NCBI RefSeq assembly: GCF_021365465.1 | Contig: NZ_CP089932.1 | Span: 4,650,001 to 4,714,000, forward strand | Reading direction: 5' to 3' | Length of the DNA: 64,000 nt | Source: Erwinia tracheiphila | Lineage (GTDB): Bacteria > Pseudomonadota > Gammaproteobacteria > Enterobacterales > Enterobacteriaceae | In this document: in pieces, positions 10,431 to 21,237 of the stretch | Layout of the letters: every line of letters begins with the position of its first letter | Position numbering within the stretch: position 1 is the stretch's first letter | The notes under the pieces: generated by a model | Seen by the model: the letters and a program-made list of their open reading frames with translations, nothing else | What the model was told of the DNA's origin: nothing | The model's database searches: none | Position numbers and translations under genes: made by a program

Positions 10431-11392
10431 TCGTTAAAACGTCCTCAATGGGCGACGTACTGCATACCTTGCCAGCGCTGACGGATGCCATGCAGGCGCT
10501 GGCAAACATTCGTTTTGACTGGGTGGTTGAGGAGGATTTCGCGCAAATCCCCAGCTGGCATCCGGCAGTGGACCGGGTTATTCCGGTGGCCATTCGTCGC
10601 TGGCGCAAACACTGGTTTGGCAGTGAAGTGCGTGAACAGCGCTTTCTGTTTAAACGAGAGCTTCAGTCACGCGAGTACAACCTGGTTATTGATGCACAGG
10701 GTTTAATCAAAAGTGCCGCGCTGGTGACGCGTTTGGCTAAAGGCATCAAGCATGGTCAGGACAGCCGCAGCGCCCGTGAACCTTTTGCCAGTTGGTGGTA
10801 CGACAGACGCCATGAAATTAATAAGCAGCAGCATGCGGTACAGCGTACGCGAGAGCTGTTTGCCAAAAGCCTGGGTTATCCGCAGCCAGACAGCCAGGGA
10901 AATTACGCCATCGCCGGACATTTTCTGGGAACGCCGCCCGCCGATGCCTTGCATTATCTGGTGTTTCTCCATGCTACTACCCGCGCGGCAAAGCACTGGC
11001 CTGAAAAACACTGGCGGAAACTGATCGAGCTATTGCAAAGCAGCGGGCTGAAGATAAAACTACCGTGGGGAAGTGAACCTGAGCATCAGCGGGCGTTACG
11101 GCTGGCTGAGGGTTTTGACCACGCTGAAGTATTGACTAAACTCACACTGGAGCAAGTAGCACACACCTTGGCAGGATCAAAAGCAGTCGTCTCCGTTGAT
11201 ACGGGCCTGAGCCATCTGGCGGCAGCGCTGAATCGTCCTAATATCACGCTTTATGGTCCGACCGATCCTGGACTGATCGGCGGCTATGGTAGAAATCAAC
11301 ATGTGCTACGCCCGGAGAAAGGCAATAATATGGCGGATATTTCCCCGGAGACAGTCGTCAGGCATCTCCACCCTCTGATCGAAACAGACTAA
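10418..11392 (+). CDS. waaC: LPS heptosyltransferase I
   Basis: GT9-family enzyme transferring the first heptose to Kdo. The 324-residue protein shows the N-terminal VKTSSMGDVLHTLPAL motif and the C-terminal SVDTGLSHLAAALNRP, and ends a few bases before the next glycosyltransferase. Tight spacing (5 bp) points to one transcript with hldD and waaF. Confidence 0.96.
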   Translation: MQVLIVKTSSMGDVLHTLPALTDAMQALANIRFDWVVEEDFAQIPSWHPAVDRVIPVAIRRWRKHWFGSEVREQRFLFKRELQSREYNLVIDAQGLIKSAALVTRLAKGIKHGQDSRSAREPFASWWYDRRHEINKQQHAVQRTRELFAKSLGYPQPDSQGNYAIAGHFLGTPPADALHYLVFLHATTRAAKHWPEKHWRKLIELLQSSGLKIKLPWGSEPEHQRALRLAEGFDHAEVLTKLTLEQVAHTLAGSKAVVSVDTGLSHLAAALNRPNITLYGPTDPGLIGGYGRNQHVLRPEKGNNMADISPETVVRHLHPLIETD

Positions 11393-11398
11393 AAACCG

Positions 11399-12316
11399 AT
11401 GACCACACCCCGCCTGAGCATCCTTATCGCTGCACATAACTGCGGCGAGTATCTTACTGGTACGCTGGACAGTATTGTCGCATCACTGGGCGACGCGCTG
11501 TCTCGTACCGAGATTGTGATTATTAACGATGACTCAACGGACAGGACTCAGGCGATAATTGATAATTACGCACTGCAAATTGCGTCCCTCCGGCATTTCC
11601 ATACGCGCTACCGTAACGTTGGCAAGGTGCGTAATTACGCCGTTCAGCAATCTCGCGGTGATTACATTCTGATGGTTGACGGAGATGATCGTTTGCTGCC
11701 AGGCGCATTGCGGGAGAGGCTGAACACGCTGGACCTGCACAAGCCAGATATCCTGCTGAGTAAAATCATTGAAGTTCGCCCTGAATCACCACAACCGCAA
11801 TGGCTGCCAGGTAAGTTTACCGAACTGAGTCGCCACAATGCCATCGAACGTTTTCTTATTCATCGCGACTTTCAGGCACATTTTATCGGTCAGTTTTTCA
11901 TCCGAGCACTGCTGCAACAAAACCCGTTCCCTGATTTCATTTGTTACGAAGACACCTGGCTGTTCCCACTGCTGCTGACCAAAAGCAATAAAACGCTATT
12001 TACGTACGGCGGTTTTTATCTTTACTACAAGCATCCGAATAGTCTGTCGACAAGAATTGATGCGCCTAAAATTGCCTGTCTCATTGCCGCGACTGAAAAT
12101 ATGGATAAGGTTTTACCTGCGCAATTTGAGCACCTGATAACCTGCCACTGGCTGAATATCGCCAATCGTCATCATGCCGTGTTACGCGGTACTTCCCAGG
12201 GCAGTCAGGTAAGAGAACGTATCGCCAGGGTAAGCCTGACGCGGTTTCTTTTAAACGGTAAGATCAGGACGAGTTATAAAAGGAAAATGCTGACAGTACG
12301 TAAACGAGATTTGTAA
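11399..12316 (+). CDS. GT2-family glycosyltransferase of the core region
   Basis: A 305-residue cytoplasmic GT2 enzyme: N-terminal LSILIAAHNCGEYL, INDDSTDRT, and the DXD-type MVDGDDRLL (~residues 94-102). The acceptor end contains YEDTWLFPLLL, an ED motif typical of GT2 catalytic bases. It directly follows waaC. Donor and acceptor cannot be assigned; it probably adds an outer-core or branch sugar. In many relatives an O-antigen ligase gene lies in this part of the cluster, but none is present here. Confidence 0.8.
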   Translation: MTTPRLSILIAAHNCGEYLTGTLDSIVASLGDALSRTEIVIINDDSTDRTQAIIDNYALQIASLRHFHTRYRNVGKVRNYAVQQSRGDYILMVDGDDRLLPGALRERLNTLDLHKPDILLSKIIEVRPESPQPQWLPGKFTELSRHNAIERFLIHRDFQAHFIGQFFIRALLQQNPFPDFICYEDTWLFPLLLTKSNKTLFTYGGFYLYYKHPNSLSTRIDAPKIACLIAATENMDKVLPAQFEHLITCHWLNIANRHHAVLRGTSQGSQVRERIARVSLTRFLLNGKIRTSYKRKMLTVRKRDL

Positions 12317-12358
12317 ACCTCGTCGTCGTGGCTTTTCAAGTTACCAGTCCCGTCAGGC

Positions 12359-13336
12359 TCACGGCGTATTACGCTTCCCGGCTGATTTAAAAGCAGCGTA
12401 TTCCGCCAACGTCATACCGCGCGTTCTGCTTTTCAGCCACGTAAATAACCTGTCGAGATCGTCGTAGAGCCGCTTAATATCGGCGTTATTTTTAAACGTT
12501 GGACTCCCATCAGTCATAACTTCAGACGAATGAAGCATAAACTCCACATAATCTGCACCAGAGGTAAGGGATTTCTCCGTCACGTCGATCATTTGCCGCA
12601 CCTTACCACCCGCGGGACGTAACCAGTGCACGGAGGGGCCACGCTTTTTGCCCCACAGCCGATCATAGCCTTGCTTGAGGGCATTCATCATTGGCGAGTG
12701 CCGATATTGAATACTCATTGGCACCTCTAACAGCGTGCCGTCACCAGGACGTGAAATGTCATTCGGATCAATATAATAAGCACAGCGAGGAAAGCGCGTG
12801 TCATGGGTGCCACCTTTTCCCTGGGGGGCACCAGTGGCAGATTGCCAATTGACGCCCGGCGTGACCGAACAGTCAGCCTGATAGCCAAATTCCATCAGCA
12901 GTTGGGCATAATATTCATTAAATGCCTACCGCACGGCACGATGACTCAGCATTTTTATGTTAAATATCTCTTGCAGAAGTTGCGTCATAAAAGCCACTTT
13001 TTTGCGTATTTCGTGCTGAGGATATTCGATCAGATAAGGCTGAAACTGCCAGTCATTTTCGGTGAGTTGATAGCCCGGTGGATTGTTCCAGGCGTGCAGA
13101 TGCATGCCCACTTCACCCGTTTTTCGGGCAATCACATCCCAGGTAAACTCAACATAAGCCGGATCGATAGCCATTTCGTAGTTGGTCAGCCAGGTCGACT
13201 TAAAAGTAAATTTTTCACAACCCTGTTGGAAGCGACTAAGAAAAGCCACATTTCTTGTCGTAACATTACCAGAACGGTTACGCCACAGATTGTCGCCTTC
13301 CGTATCAATGGTAATTAAGAATGCTGGTTTGTTCAT
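12359..13336 (-). pseudogene. wabN: WabN-like core-LPS N-deacetylase interrupted by an in-frame amber codon
   Basis: A single frame runs from MNKPAFLITIDTEGDN at 13336 to the stop at 12359, broken only by TAG at 12926-12928, where relatives have Trp in a HRAGRW-type motif (here HRAVR-stop-AFNEYY). It is a polysaccharide-deacetylase fold: the Asp pair in TIDTEGD and the His motif MHLHAWN supply metal ligands. In Klebsiella, WabN deacetylates the core GlcNAc added by WabH. The gene is antiparallel to its neighbours, next to wabH. A truncated 136-residue product would lack the second half of the domain. Confidence 0.78.
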
Positions 13337-13493
13337 ACCAATGTCAGGCTCTGTGATGACCTTGTTGGTATGTTACGCAGCACTCCGGGGAGACGCAAAA
13401 AGATTTGCTGATAGCCTCAGCTTGAATAGCACTATCATTATTAATTTTTTAAGATAACCTCAGGCGTTAAGGCGCTCAGATTGGTAGCTTCAT

Positions 13494-13499
13494 TATAAT
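13494..13499 (+). promoter_or_regulatory. possible -10 element upstream of wabH
   Basis: A perfect TATAAT lies about 110 bp upstream of the chosen wabH start in the 200-bp gap between the divergent wabN and wabH genes. No good -35 hexamer is seen at 17 bp, so the assignment is weak. A GGTAGC core (13482-13488) just upstream faintly recalls an ops/JUMPstart element but is incomplete. Confidence 0.3.
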
Positions 13500-13611
13500 C
13501 AACCAGAACAACGAGATTATCTGAACAGACAGGGAAACAGTGCGTTGTATTGAGTACGGCAGGGAAAAAACATTTCCCCGCAAGAAAATACCTCTGTTAA
13601 AGGGTGAAAAA

Positions 13612-14757
13612 TTGTCCAATCGTATTTTGATGATCATTGATGGCCTGCCTGGCGGGGGGGCGGAGAAAGTCGTGCTGACCCTCGCCAGCGGATTGATTGA
13701 CTGCGGCCATCACGTTTCGTTATTTTCCCTGAGAGATGTGTGTGATTACCCCATCCCTGATGGCCTGCACTATCTGGTCATTAAAGATGATTGCAAAAAG
13801 CCCTGGCGAAAGCTGACGGAACTCAGCCGTCGCGCTGCATTACTTAATCAGGCCATTATCGAAACAGAACAGGCAAGTGGACACTTCGATTTGGTGGTTT
13901 CCCATTTGCACAAAACCGATCGAATCGTCAGACGCTGCGATGCCCTGTTTTCCGCAAAAACCTGGTTCTGCCTGCACGGGGTCTTTTCCGCGTCCTATCT
14001 GACGCAGCGCAAAGGTTTTTCCCTGTGGCTAAAGAAAGCGAAAACTAAAAAGGTTTATGAAAATCGCAACGTCCTTGGCGTTTCACAGTACGTTATAGAC
14101 GATCTTAAACAGGCCTTTCGGGTACACCCCGCACGTGAAGTGGTTATTTATAACCCTTTTGACTTTGATGCCGTGCGCCAGCAGTCGTTGAAACCGTGCA
14201 AAATGGCTGGAGAAGATTACCTGGTGCATGTTGGTCGCTTTCACCAGACTAAACGCCACGATCGTCTGCTTCGAGCCTATGCTAAAAGCGGCCTTACCGC
14301 ACCGCTGGTGCTGATTGGCCAGGGAAGTGATGATATTAAAGAGAGGCTGAAAAAACTGGCTATCGAACTGGCTATCAGTGAAAGAGTGATATTTAAGGGG
14401 TTTACCAGCAATCCTTATCCGTGGATCCGCAATGCACGTATGCTGGTTGTCAGCTCAGACAGTGAAGGTTTTGGTAATGTACTGGTCGAAGCGTTAATCT
14501 GCCACACACCCGTCGTCAGCACTCGCTGTCCTGGAGGGCCAACCACAATCCTGACTGGCGAGCTTGCGCGTGGCCTGGCAGAGATGAATGATGACTCGCT
14601 GGCCGCGACCATGAAAGAGATTTGGGAAAATCCGCCAGATATAACCCAGCTAAACCTTGAGCCTTACAGTGTTGACACGATATGCCAGCAATATCTTGAG
14701 TTAAATAATAAACTCAAACACTTTACCGACCTCTCTGACCGGAAAATAACATTATGA
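13612..14757 (+). CDS. wabH: WabH-like core glycosyltransferase (GlcNAc transferase)
   Basis: GT4-family glycosyltransferase, in Klebsiella responsible for adding GlcNAc to the core galacturonic acid. A TTG start at 13612 (MSNRILMIIDGLPGGG) is preceded by AGGG at 7 bp and gives 381 residues; an upstream ATG at 13540 would add 24 unusual residues. Diagnostic segments are LPGGGAEKVVLTLASGL, YLVHVGRFHQTKRHDRLL and the donor-binding SSDSEGFGNVLVEAL. Its partner deacetylase gene beside it is broken. Confidence 0.85.
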   Translation: MSNRILMIIDGLPGGGAEKVVLTLASGLIDCGHHVSLFSLRDVCDYPIPDGLHYLVIKDDCKKPWRKLTELSRRAALLNQAIIETEQASGHFDLVVSHLHKTDRIVRRCDALFSAKTWFCLHGVFSASYLTQRKGFSLWLKKAKTKKVYENRNVLGVSQYVIDDLKQAFRVHPAREVVIYNPFDFDAVRQQSLKPCKMAGEDYLVHVGRFHQTKRHDRLLRAYAKSGLTAPLVLIGQGSDDIKERLKKLAIELAISERVIFKGFTSNPYPWIRNARMLVVSSDSEGFGNVLVEALICHTPVVSTRCPGGPTTILTGELARGLAEMNDDSLAATMKEIWENPPDITQLNLEPYSVDTICQQYLELNNKLKHFTDLSDRKITL

Positions 14758-14957
14758 ATGTCGAAGCCTTTGCCAAACGCTTCGCGCCAAATGAAAATCA
14801 CACTTTTCTTTCATTATGATTTAAAGTTTTAGCCCATGATAACGGCGATGATTGGGAATGGGTATCAAAGGTTAGTATCAGATGTGTGCAAAATATCAAA
14901 ACTTGTCGGTTCAGATTGTGGCTGTGAGGGATTAATTTCGCTCAGGGAGAACAGGGC

Positions 14958-16037
14958 GTGAATTATGTGTTGTTATTCCTGCTTTTTCTGCCTGTAAAGC
15001 TGCTAAAGAAGTGGGGACACAGAAAAACATCACGCAATCTGGTTATCCAGACGGCAAAAATTGGGGACTTTATTAATATCACTCCCCTGTTGAAACACCT
15101 CAAGCACAGCGACGCACTGCTGAGTCGTTCGGTTGCGCCACTGGCAGAGCACGATACTACGCTTGAGCAGATTTTCTACATTGAAAATTATAAAAGCAGT
15201 ATGCTTACGCGGCTGAAGCTGGCATTCGCGCTGATCAACCGTTACGACAGCATCTATCTGCTGCATCCCGATGGCCTGAATCTGTTTTGTGTCGCAATCT
15301 GTAACGCTTCAAAAAAGCAATTTATCTCGACCTACCGAAGAAAATGGTATCACGGGCTTTTCTACGCTACGGCGAATGATGTGATTGAACACAGCAGAAT
15401 GTCCCTGACGTTGGAAAGCTACCAGCCTCTCGCCGATCGCACCCTCGACAGAAACAGCTATCCGAAACACGCAACCTTTCCACTTTATCAGCCGCAAAAC
15501 CTACCGGAAGAGCTATTTCGCCGGGATATGATTAAAATTGGCATCAGCATTTCCGCAGGAAATCAGTCCAAGACAATTCCGGCAACGATATGGAAAACGC
15601 TTTTCGAACGACTCGACTCGCTTCCCTGCCTTTTCTACGTTTTTGGCACCCCCGGCGAGCGCCCCTTGCTACAGCAGCTTTACAATGTACTTGATGGCAG
15701 CCATAACATCGTCAACATGATCGGTAAAATAACACTGGAAGAGCTGCCAGGCGCTATAGGTAACATGGACTTTTATATCGCATCCGACTCTGGAAATGTT
15801 TATATTGCCGACGCGCAAAATGTGCCCATCGTCGTGATATATGGCCCTTGTAGCGTTGAAGAACAGCGGCCTTTGGGTGAGGTCCTGCTGATTGGGCCGG
15901 ACCATATAGCGCCTTTATCATTTATTTTCAGGCACCCTATAAATTTGTTCATCCGGCCGAAAAGCTCTTCGCACTTGATGCGCGGAAACTGGATGACATC
16001 TATGAATTTATTTATGCACGCAGTGCGCAACACCTGA
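14958..16037 (+). CDS. GT9 (heptosyltransferase-like) protein, 3' end frameshifted
   Basis: A 359-residue GT9-family protein with the start TAKIGDFINITPLLKHL and the C-terminal IASDSGNVYIADAQNVP, resembling core heptosyltransferases but divergent. The last ~35 residues (after SFIF, ~15930) look wrong. The neighbouring frame reads APYKFVHPAEKLFALDARKLDDIYE from ~15931 and stops at 16052-16054, a far more protein-like tail. One base appears lost near 15928-15931. The N-terminus has a hydrophobic stretch (LLFLLFLPVKLL) that could anchor it at the membrane. The 200 bp before it contain nothing recognised. Confidence 0.75.
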   Translation: MNYVLLFLLFLPVKLLKKWGHRKTSRNLVIQTAKIGDFINITPLLKHLKHSDALLSRSVAPLAEHDTTLEQIFYIENYKSSMLTRLKLAFALINRYDSIYLLHPDGLNLFCVAICNASKKQFISTYRRKWYHGLFYATANDVIEHSRMSLTLESYQPLADRTLDRNSYPKHATFPLYQPQNLPEELFRRDMIKIGISISAGNQSKTIPATIWKTLFERLDSLPCLFYVFGTPGERPLLQQLYNVLDGSHNIVNMIGKITLEELPGAIGNMDFYIASDSGNVYIADAQNVPIVVIYGPCSVEEQRPLGEVLLIGPDHIAPLSFIFRHPINLFIRPKSSSHLMRGNWMTSMNLFMHAVRNT

Positions 16038-16054
16038 CGGAAAAGAACCATTGA

Positions 16055-16364
16055 CATTGAGGAACACCAGCACTGCGGCAAAACGCAGCCGCAATCTCTG
16101 GTTAGACCAGGTGATGTAATACGGTGACGATCAGTAATAAGAAAGGTACCACTATACGTAACGTCAGGTTTCAGCGACCATTAGCGCATGGTTATCAGGT
16201 GAGGCGGGCATTGCCTGGTGCCCATTTGCCGGGCCAGCTATTGTGAAACCGATAAGAGATGCAATAATTATGCTGTGGCTATTTCCTTTGATAATGCAGG
16301 CAGGTGCTGCCTTTGACCATAACAGCGTTTCCCTTACAATCGGCACACCTGACTTTGAGATCTA
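16055..16364. other. 310-bp gap between two GT9 genes
   Basis: No convincing gene. The minus strand gives hydrophobic conceptual peptides in more than one frame (for example 16164-16346 and LLLIVTVLHH near 16120), so it may hold the decayed end of a membrane protein gene, but I cannot name it. The waaQ promoter should lie here; no clear sigma-70 pair was found. Confidence 0.4.
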
Positions 16365-17456
16365 ATGAGCATGCCCACTCTTTCGCCAATTCCTGCCAGC
16401 TTTGTGCCGCATAAGATTCTGCTGATAAAATTGCGCCATCACGGCGACATGTTGCTGATCACGCCAGTCATTAACGCGCTGCTGCAGCATTACCCTTCGG
16501 CCAGCCTGGATGTGCTGCTCTATAAAGAAACACGGCCCATGTTGCAGGCGCACCCTGGGATTCGCCAGCTGCACATCATCGATCGTAACTGGAAAAAAGA
16601 GGGAAGCGGGCAGCATATTCACCATGAGATTGCGCTGGTACGCAAGATTCGTCGAGAGCATTACGATCTGGTGATCAATTTGGCCGATCAGTGGCGTAGC
16701 GCAATCATGGCCAAACTGTCAGGGTCACCCTTGCGGATTGGCTTCAACTTTCTTAAACGACAGAATATCTTGTGGCATCAGGCACACACTCATCTTGTTT
16801 CAACTCTGAATCATCATGAACTGCATACGGTAGAACAAAACATGGCGGCGCTCGTTCCACTGGGTATTCAGTCCGCTGATTTCGCGGTGTCAATGCATTA
16901 CACCGACAGTGACTGGCAGCAAACCTTCGCGATTCTGGCACGATATCATACATCACCTGAACGCTGTATTGTGATCCAGCCCACCTCTCGCTGGATATTC
17001 AAATGCTGGGAAGATAACAAAGTTGCCGGGCTGATTGATGCTCTGACGGCATCAGGTTATGACATCGTGCTGACGGCCGCGCCTGACAAAAAAGAGCAGG
17101 CGATGATTGAAAATATTCTTTCACTCTGCCATAACCCGGGCGTTATTTCACTGGCCGGTCAGCTCACGCTGCCACAACTGGCTGCATTGATCGATCATGC
17201 CCGCCTGTTTATCGGCGTGGATTCAGCACCCATGCATATGGCCGCAGCGTTAAATACCCCCTGTATCGCGCTGTTTGGCCCCTCCAAACTGAAACAATGG
17301 TGCCCCTGGGGGGGGAACAACCAGATTATCTGGGCTGGTGATTACGCCCCGCTGCCCTCGCCAGACAGCATTGATACCAAAACTGAAACGCGTTATCTCT
17401 CGGCAATTCCGCTTGAAGTCGTGGTGAACGCAGCAAGGAAATATCTGGATGAATAA
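16365..17456 (+). CDS. waaQ: LPS core heptosyltransferase III WaaQ
   Basis: GT9 enzyme that adds the branch heptose to heptose II. The 363-residue protein contains ILLIKLRHHGDMLLITPV at the N-terminus, the QPTSRWIFKCWED motif characteristic of WaaQ, and GVDSAPMHMAAALNTP near the C-terminus. It overlaps wabG by 8 bp, the Klebsiella-type order waaQ-wabG. Confidence 0.92.
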   Translation: MSMPTLSPIPASFVPHKILLIKLRHHGDMLLITPVINALLQHYPSASLDVLLYKETRPMLQAHPGIRQLHIIDRNWKKEGSGQHIHHEIALVRKIRREHYDLVINLADQWRSAIMAKLSGSPLRIGFNFLKRQNILWHQAHTHLVSTLNHHELHTVEQNMAALVPLGIQSADFAVSMHYTDSDWQQTFAILARYHTSPERCIVIQPTSRWIFKCWEDNKVAGLIDALTASGYDIVLTAAPDKKEQAMIENILSLCHNPGVISLAGQLTLPQLAALIDHARLFIGVDSAPMHMAAALNTPCIALFGPSKLKQWCPWGGNNQIIWAGDYAPLPSPDSIDTKTETRYLSAIPLEVVVNAARKYLDE

Positions 17457-18582
17457 AGTTCGCCTGGCAATCGTCCGTCAGAAATATCGGCCTGACGGCG
17501 GTGCGGAACGATTTATTGCACGCGCACTGGAAGCGCTTGACGATGACAGACTGGAATTGAACATTATTACCCGAAGCTGGCAGGGTGAGCCAAAGCCGGG
17601 CTGGCATTTACATATCTGCAATCCTGAAAAGTGGGGGCGGATCTCCCGTGAACGTGGTTTTGCCGTGGCGGCACGCGCGTGCTGGCAACGTGAACAGTTT
17701 GATATCGTGCAAAGCCACGAGCGTATTGCCGGGTGTGATATTTTTCGGGCCGGGGACGGGGTACACCGCGTCTGGCTGAAACAGCGGGCAAGAATTCTCT
17801 CACCCGTACAGCGCCTGATGACACGATTCAGCTTCTATCATCGCTATGTCATGAAAGCGGAAGAAACCATGTTTCGCGCCCCCTCGCTGAAAAAGATTAT
17901 TTGTAATTCGCTGATGGTAAAGCAGGACATCATGAGCTGTTTTCAGATCCCTGAAGAGAAATTCGCGGTTATTTATAATGCTATTGATGCACAGCGCTTT
18001 ACGCCCGCTACACCGGAGCAACGGCAGCAGTCCCGCAAAACACTGGGCATTAGGGTTGAACGCAAAGTTTTTATCTATGTTGGTTCCGGATTTGAACGCA
18101 AAGGGTTGAAGGCCAGCATTTGTGCTCTGGCGGCTACCGATATGCATCTGTTAGTGGTTGGGCAGGATAAACAACAGCCGCATTATGTGAATCTGGCGCG
18201 TCGTCTGGGATGCGCCAGTCGCGTACATTTCCTTGGAGTACAGCATAACGTTATCCCTTTCTATCACGCCGCCGACTGCCTGATTCTGCCCACACTGTAC
18301 GATCCGTTTCCTAACGTTATTCTTGAGGCGATGGCCTGTGGCTTACCGGTGATCACCAGCTTTACCTGTGGCGGGGCGGAATTTATCGTCAATGGTGAAC
18401 AAGGCTTTGTCTGTGATGCGCTGGATATTCCGGCGCTAACAGCGGCGGCGGCGGCGATTCCCCTGAAAAGCAGTGACAGTCGAATGGGCGATGCAGCCCG
18501 CTTACGCATCCTGCCCTGTTCGCCACAGCATCTGGCAAAGGAGCTTCATGACCTTTATCAACAAGTATTGCAGTCCCCCTGA
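17449..18582 (+). CDS. wabG: core galacturonosyl transferase WabG
   Basis: GT4 glycosyltransferase; in Klebsiella it transfers galacturonic acid to heptose II of the inner core. The 377-residue protein starts MNKVRLAIVRQKYRPDGGAE and has FDIVQSHERIAGCDIFRAGDGVH, FIYVGSGFERKGL and the nucleotide-sugar site PTLYDPFPNVILEAMACGLP. It overlaps waaQ and precedes waaA, as in Klebsiella and Serratia. Confidence 0.9.
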   Translation: MNKVRLAIVRQKYRPDGGAERFIARALEALDDDRLELNIITRSWQGEPKPGWHLHICNPEKWGRISRERGFAVAARACWQREQFDIVQSHERIAGCDIFRAGDGVHRVWLKQRARILSPVQRLMTRFSFYHRYVMKAEETMFRAPSLKKIICNSLMVKQDIMSCFQIPEEKFAVIYNAIDAQRFTPATPEQRQQSRKTLGIRVERKVFIYVGSGFERKGLKASICALAATDMHLLVVGQDKQQPHYVNLARRLGCASRVHFLGVQHNVIPFYHAADCLILPTLYDPFPNVILEAMACGLPVITSFTCGGAEFIVNGEQGFVCDALDIPALTAAAAAIPLKSSDSRMGDAARLRILPCSPQHLAKELHDLYQQVLQSP

Positions 18583-18684
18583 TAAGTAGTGTGAGCCGCA
18601 AAGAGTATCTGCTAACATGGCGTACTGTTTTTCTTTTTCGGCATTCTCTGACGCAGGCTTCTGTGTACTGTTTTTGAAACTTTG

Positions 18685-19959
18685 ATGACAACACTTTATA
18701 CCGTCCTGCTTTATCTCATTCAGCCTTTGATCTGGCTCCGGCTCTGGATACGGGGCCGTAAAGCACCCGCCTATCGTAAACGCTGGGCGGAGCGTTATGG
18801 CTATTGTGCCGGCAAAGTTAAGCCGGACGGCATTCTGCTGCATTCCGTTTCGGTGGGCGAGACGCTGGCCGCAGTGCCGCTGGTGCGCGCCCTGCGCCAC
18901 CGTTATCCCGCGATGCCCATCACTGTCACCACCATGACGCCAACCGGTTCAGAACGCGCTACCTCGGCGTTTGGTAAGGATGTACATCACGTCTACCTGC
19001 CTTACGATTTACCCAGTCCGATGAAGCGTTTTCTTGATAACGTGAAGCCATGCCTGGTGATCATTATGGAGACGGAACTGTGGCCAAACATGATCGCTGA
19101 ACTTCATGCCCGTAACATTCCGCTGGTCATTGCTAACGCCCGTCTGTCGGAGCGTTCGGCCAGAGGCTATAAAAAGCTTGGCAAGTTTATGCGGCCTTTG
19201 CTGCGGCAGATAACCCTTATCGCCGCACAAAATTCAGAAGACGGTGAGCGCTTTATCAGTCTGGGACTGAAACGCTCTCAGCTCACCGTGACGGGCAGTT
19301 TGAAATTCGATATTTCTGTCACGCCCGAACTGGCGGCTCGCGCCGTTGCCTTGCGTCGCCAATGGGCTCCCCGTCGTCCGGTGTGGATTGCCACCAGCAC
19401 CCATGATGGAGAAGAAAGTATTATTCTGGATGCACATCGCAGGTTGCTGGCGCGGTTTCCCACCTTGCTGTTGATTCTGGTGCCCCGCCATCCTGAACGC
19501 TTTTCGACCGCTCGCGACATGACGCAGAAAAGTGGCTTCAGCTTTATTTTACGTAGTAGCGGCGAAATTCCATCTGGCAGCACCCAGGTAGTCATTGGCG
19601 ACACTATGGGTGAATTGATGTTACTCTACGGCATCACCGATCTGGCTTTTGTCGGGGGTAGCCTGGTTGAACGCGGGGGGCACAATCCACTTGAGGCCGC
19701 CGCACATGCCATTCCGGTACTGATGGGGCCACACACGTTTAACTTTAAAGACATCTGTGCCAGGCTTTCACATGCGGATGGCCTGATCACCGTCACTGAC
19801 GCCAGCTCGCTGGATAAAGAGATTGGCACCCTACTAACGGATGAGGACTACAGGCTTTACTGTGGTCGCCATGCCGTTGAAGTGCTTCATCAGAACCAGG
19901 GCGCTCTTCAGCGCCTGTTAACGTTACTGGAACCCTATTTGCCCCAGCGGAATCACTAA
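18685..19959 (+). CDS. waaA: 3-deoxy-D-manno-octulosonic acid transferase WaaA
   Basis: GT30 enzyme that adds two Kdo residues to lipid IVA at the inner face of the inner membrane. The start is taken at ATG 18685 (MTTLYTVLLYLIQPLIW), giving 424 residues. There is an N-terminal membrane anchor, then HSVSVGETLAAVPLVRAL with the catalytic Glu, METELWPN, and the CMP-Kdo site VGGSLVERGGHNPLEAAA. It directly abuts waaE (the next start follows the stop without a gap). Confidence 0.96.
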   Translation: MTTLYTVLLYLIQPLIWLRLWIRGRKAPAYRKRWAERYGYCAGKVKPDGILLHSVSVGETLAAVPLVRALRHRYPAMPITVTTMTPTGSERATSAFGKDVHHVYLPYDLPSPMKRFLDNVKPCLVIIMETELWPNMIAELHARNIPLVIANARLSERSARGYKKLGKFMRPLLRQITLIAAQNSEDGERFISLGLKRSQLTVTGSLKFDISVTPELAARAVALRRQWAPRRPVWIATSTHDGEESIILDAHRRLLARFPTLLLILVPRHPERFSTARDMTQKSGFSFILRSSGEIPSGSTQVVIGDTMGELMLLYGITDLAFVGGSLVERGGHNPLEAAAHAIPVLMGPHTFNFKDICARLSHADGLITVTDASSLDKEIGTLLTDEDYRLYCGRHAVEVLHQNQGALQRLLTLLEPYLPQRNH

Positions 19960-21218
<1,259 letters not shown>

Positions 21219-21237
21219 ATGGCTGTCCGTTTTGCAT

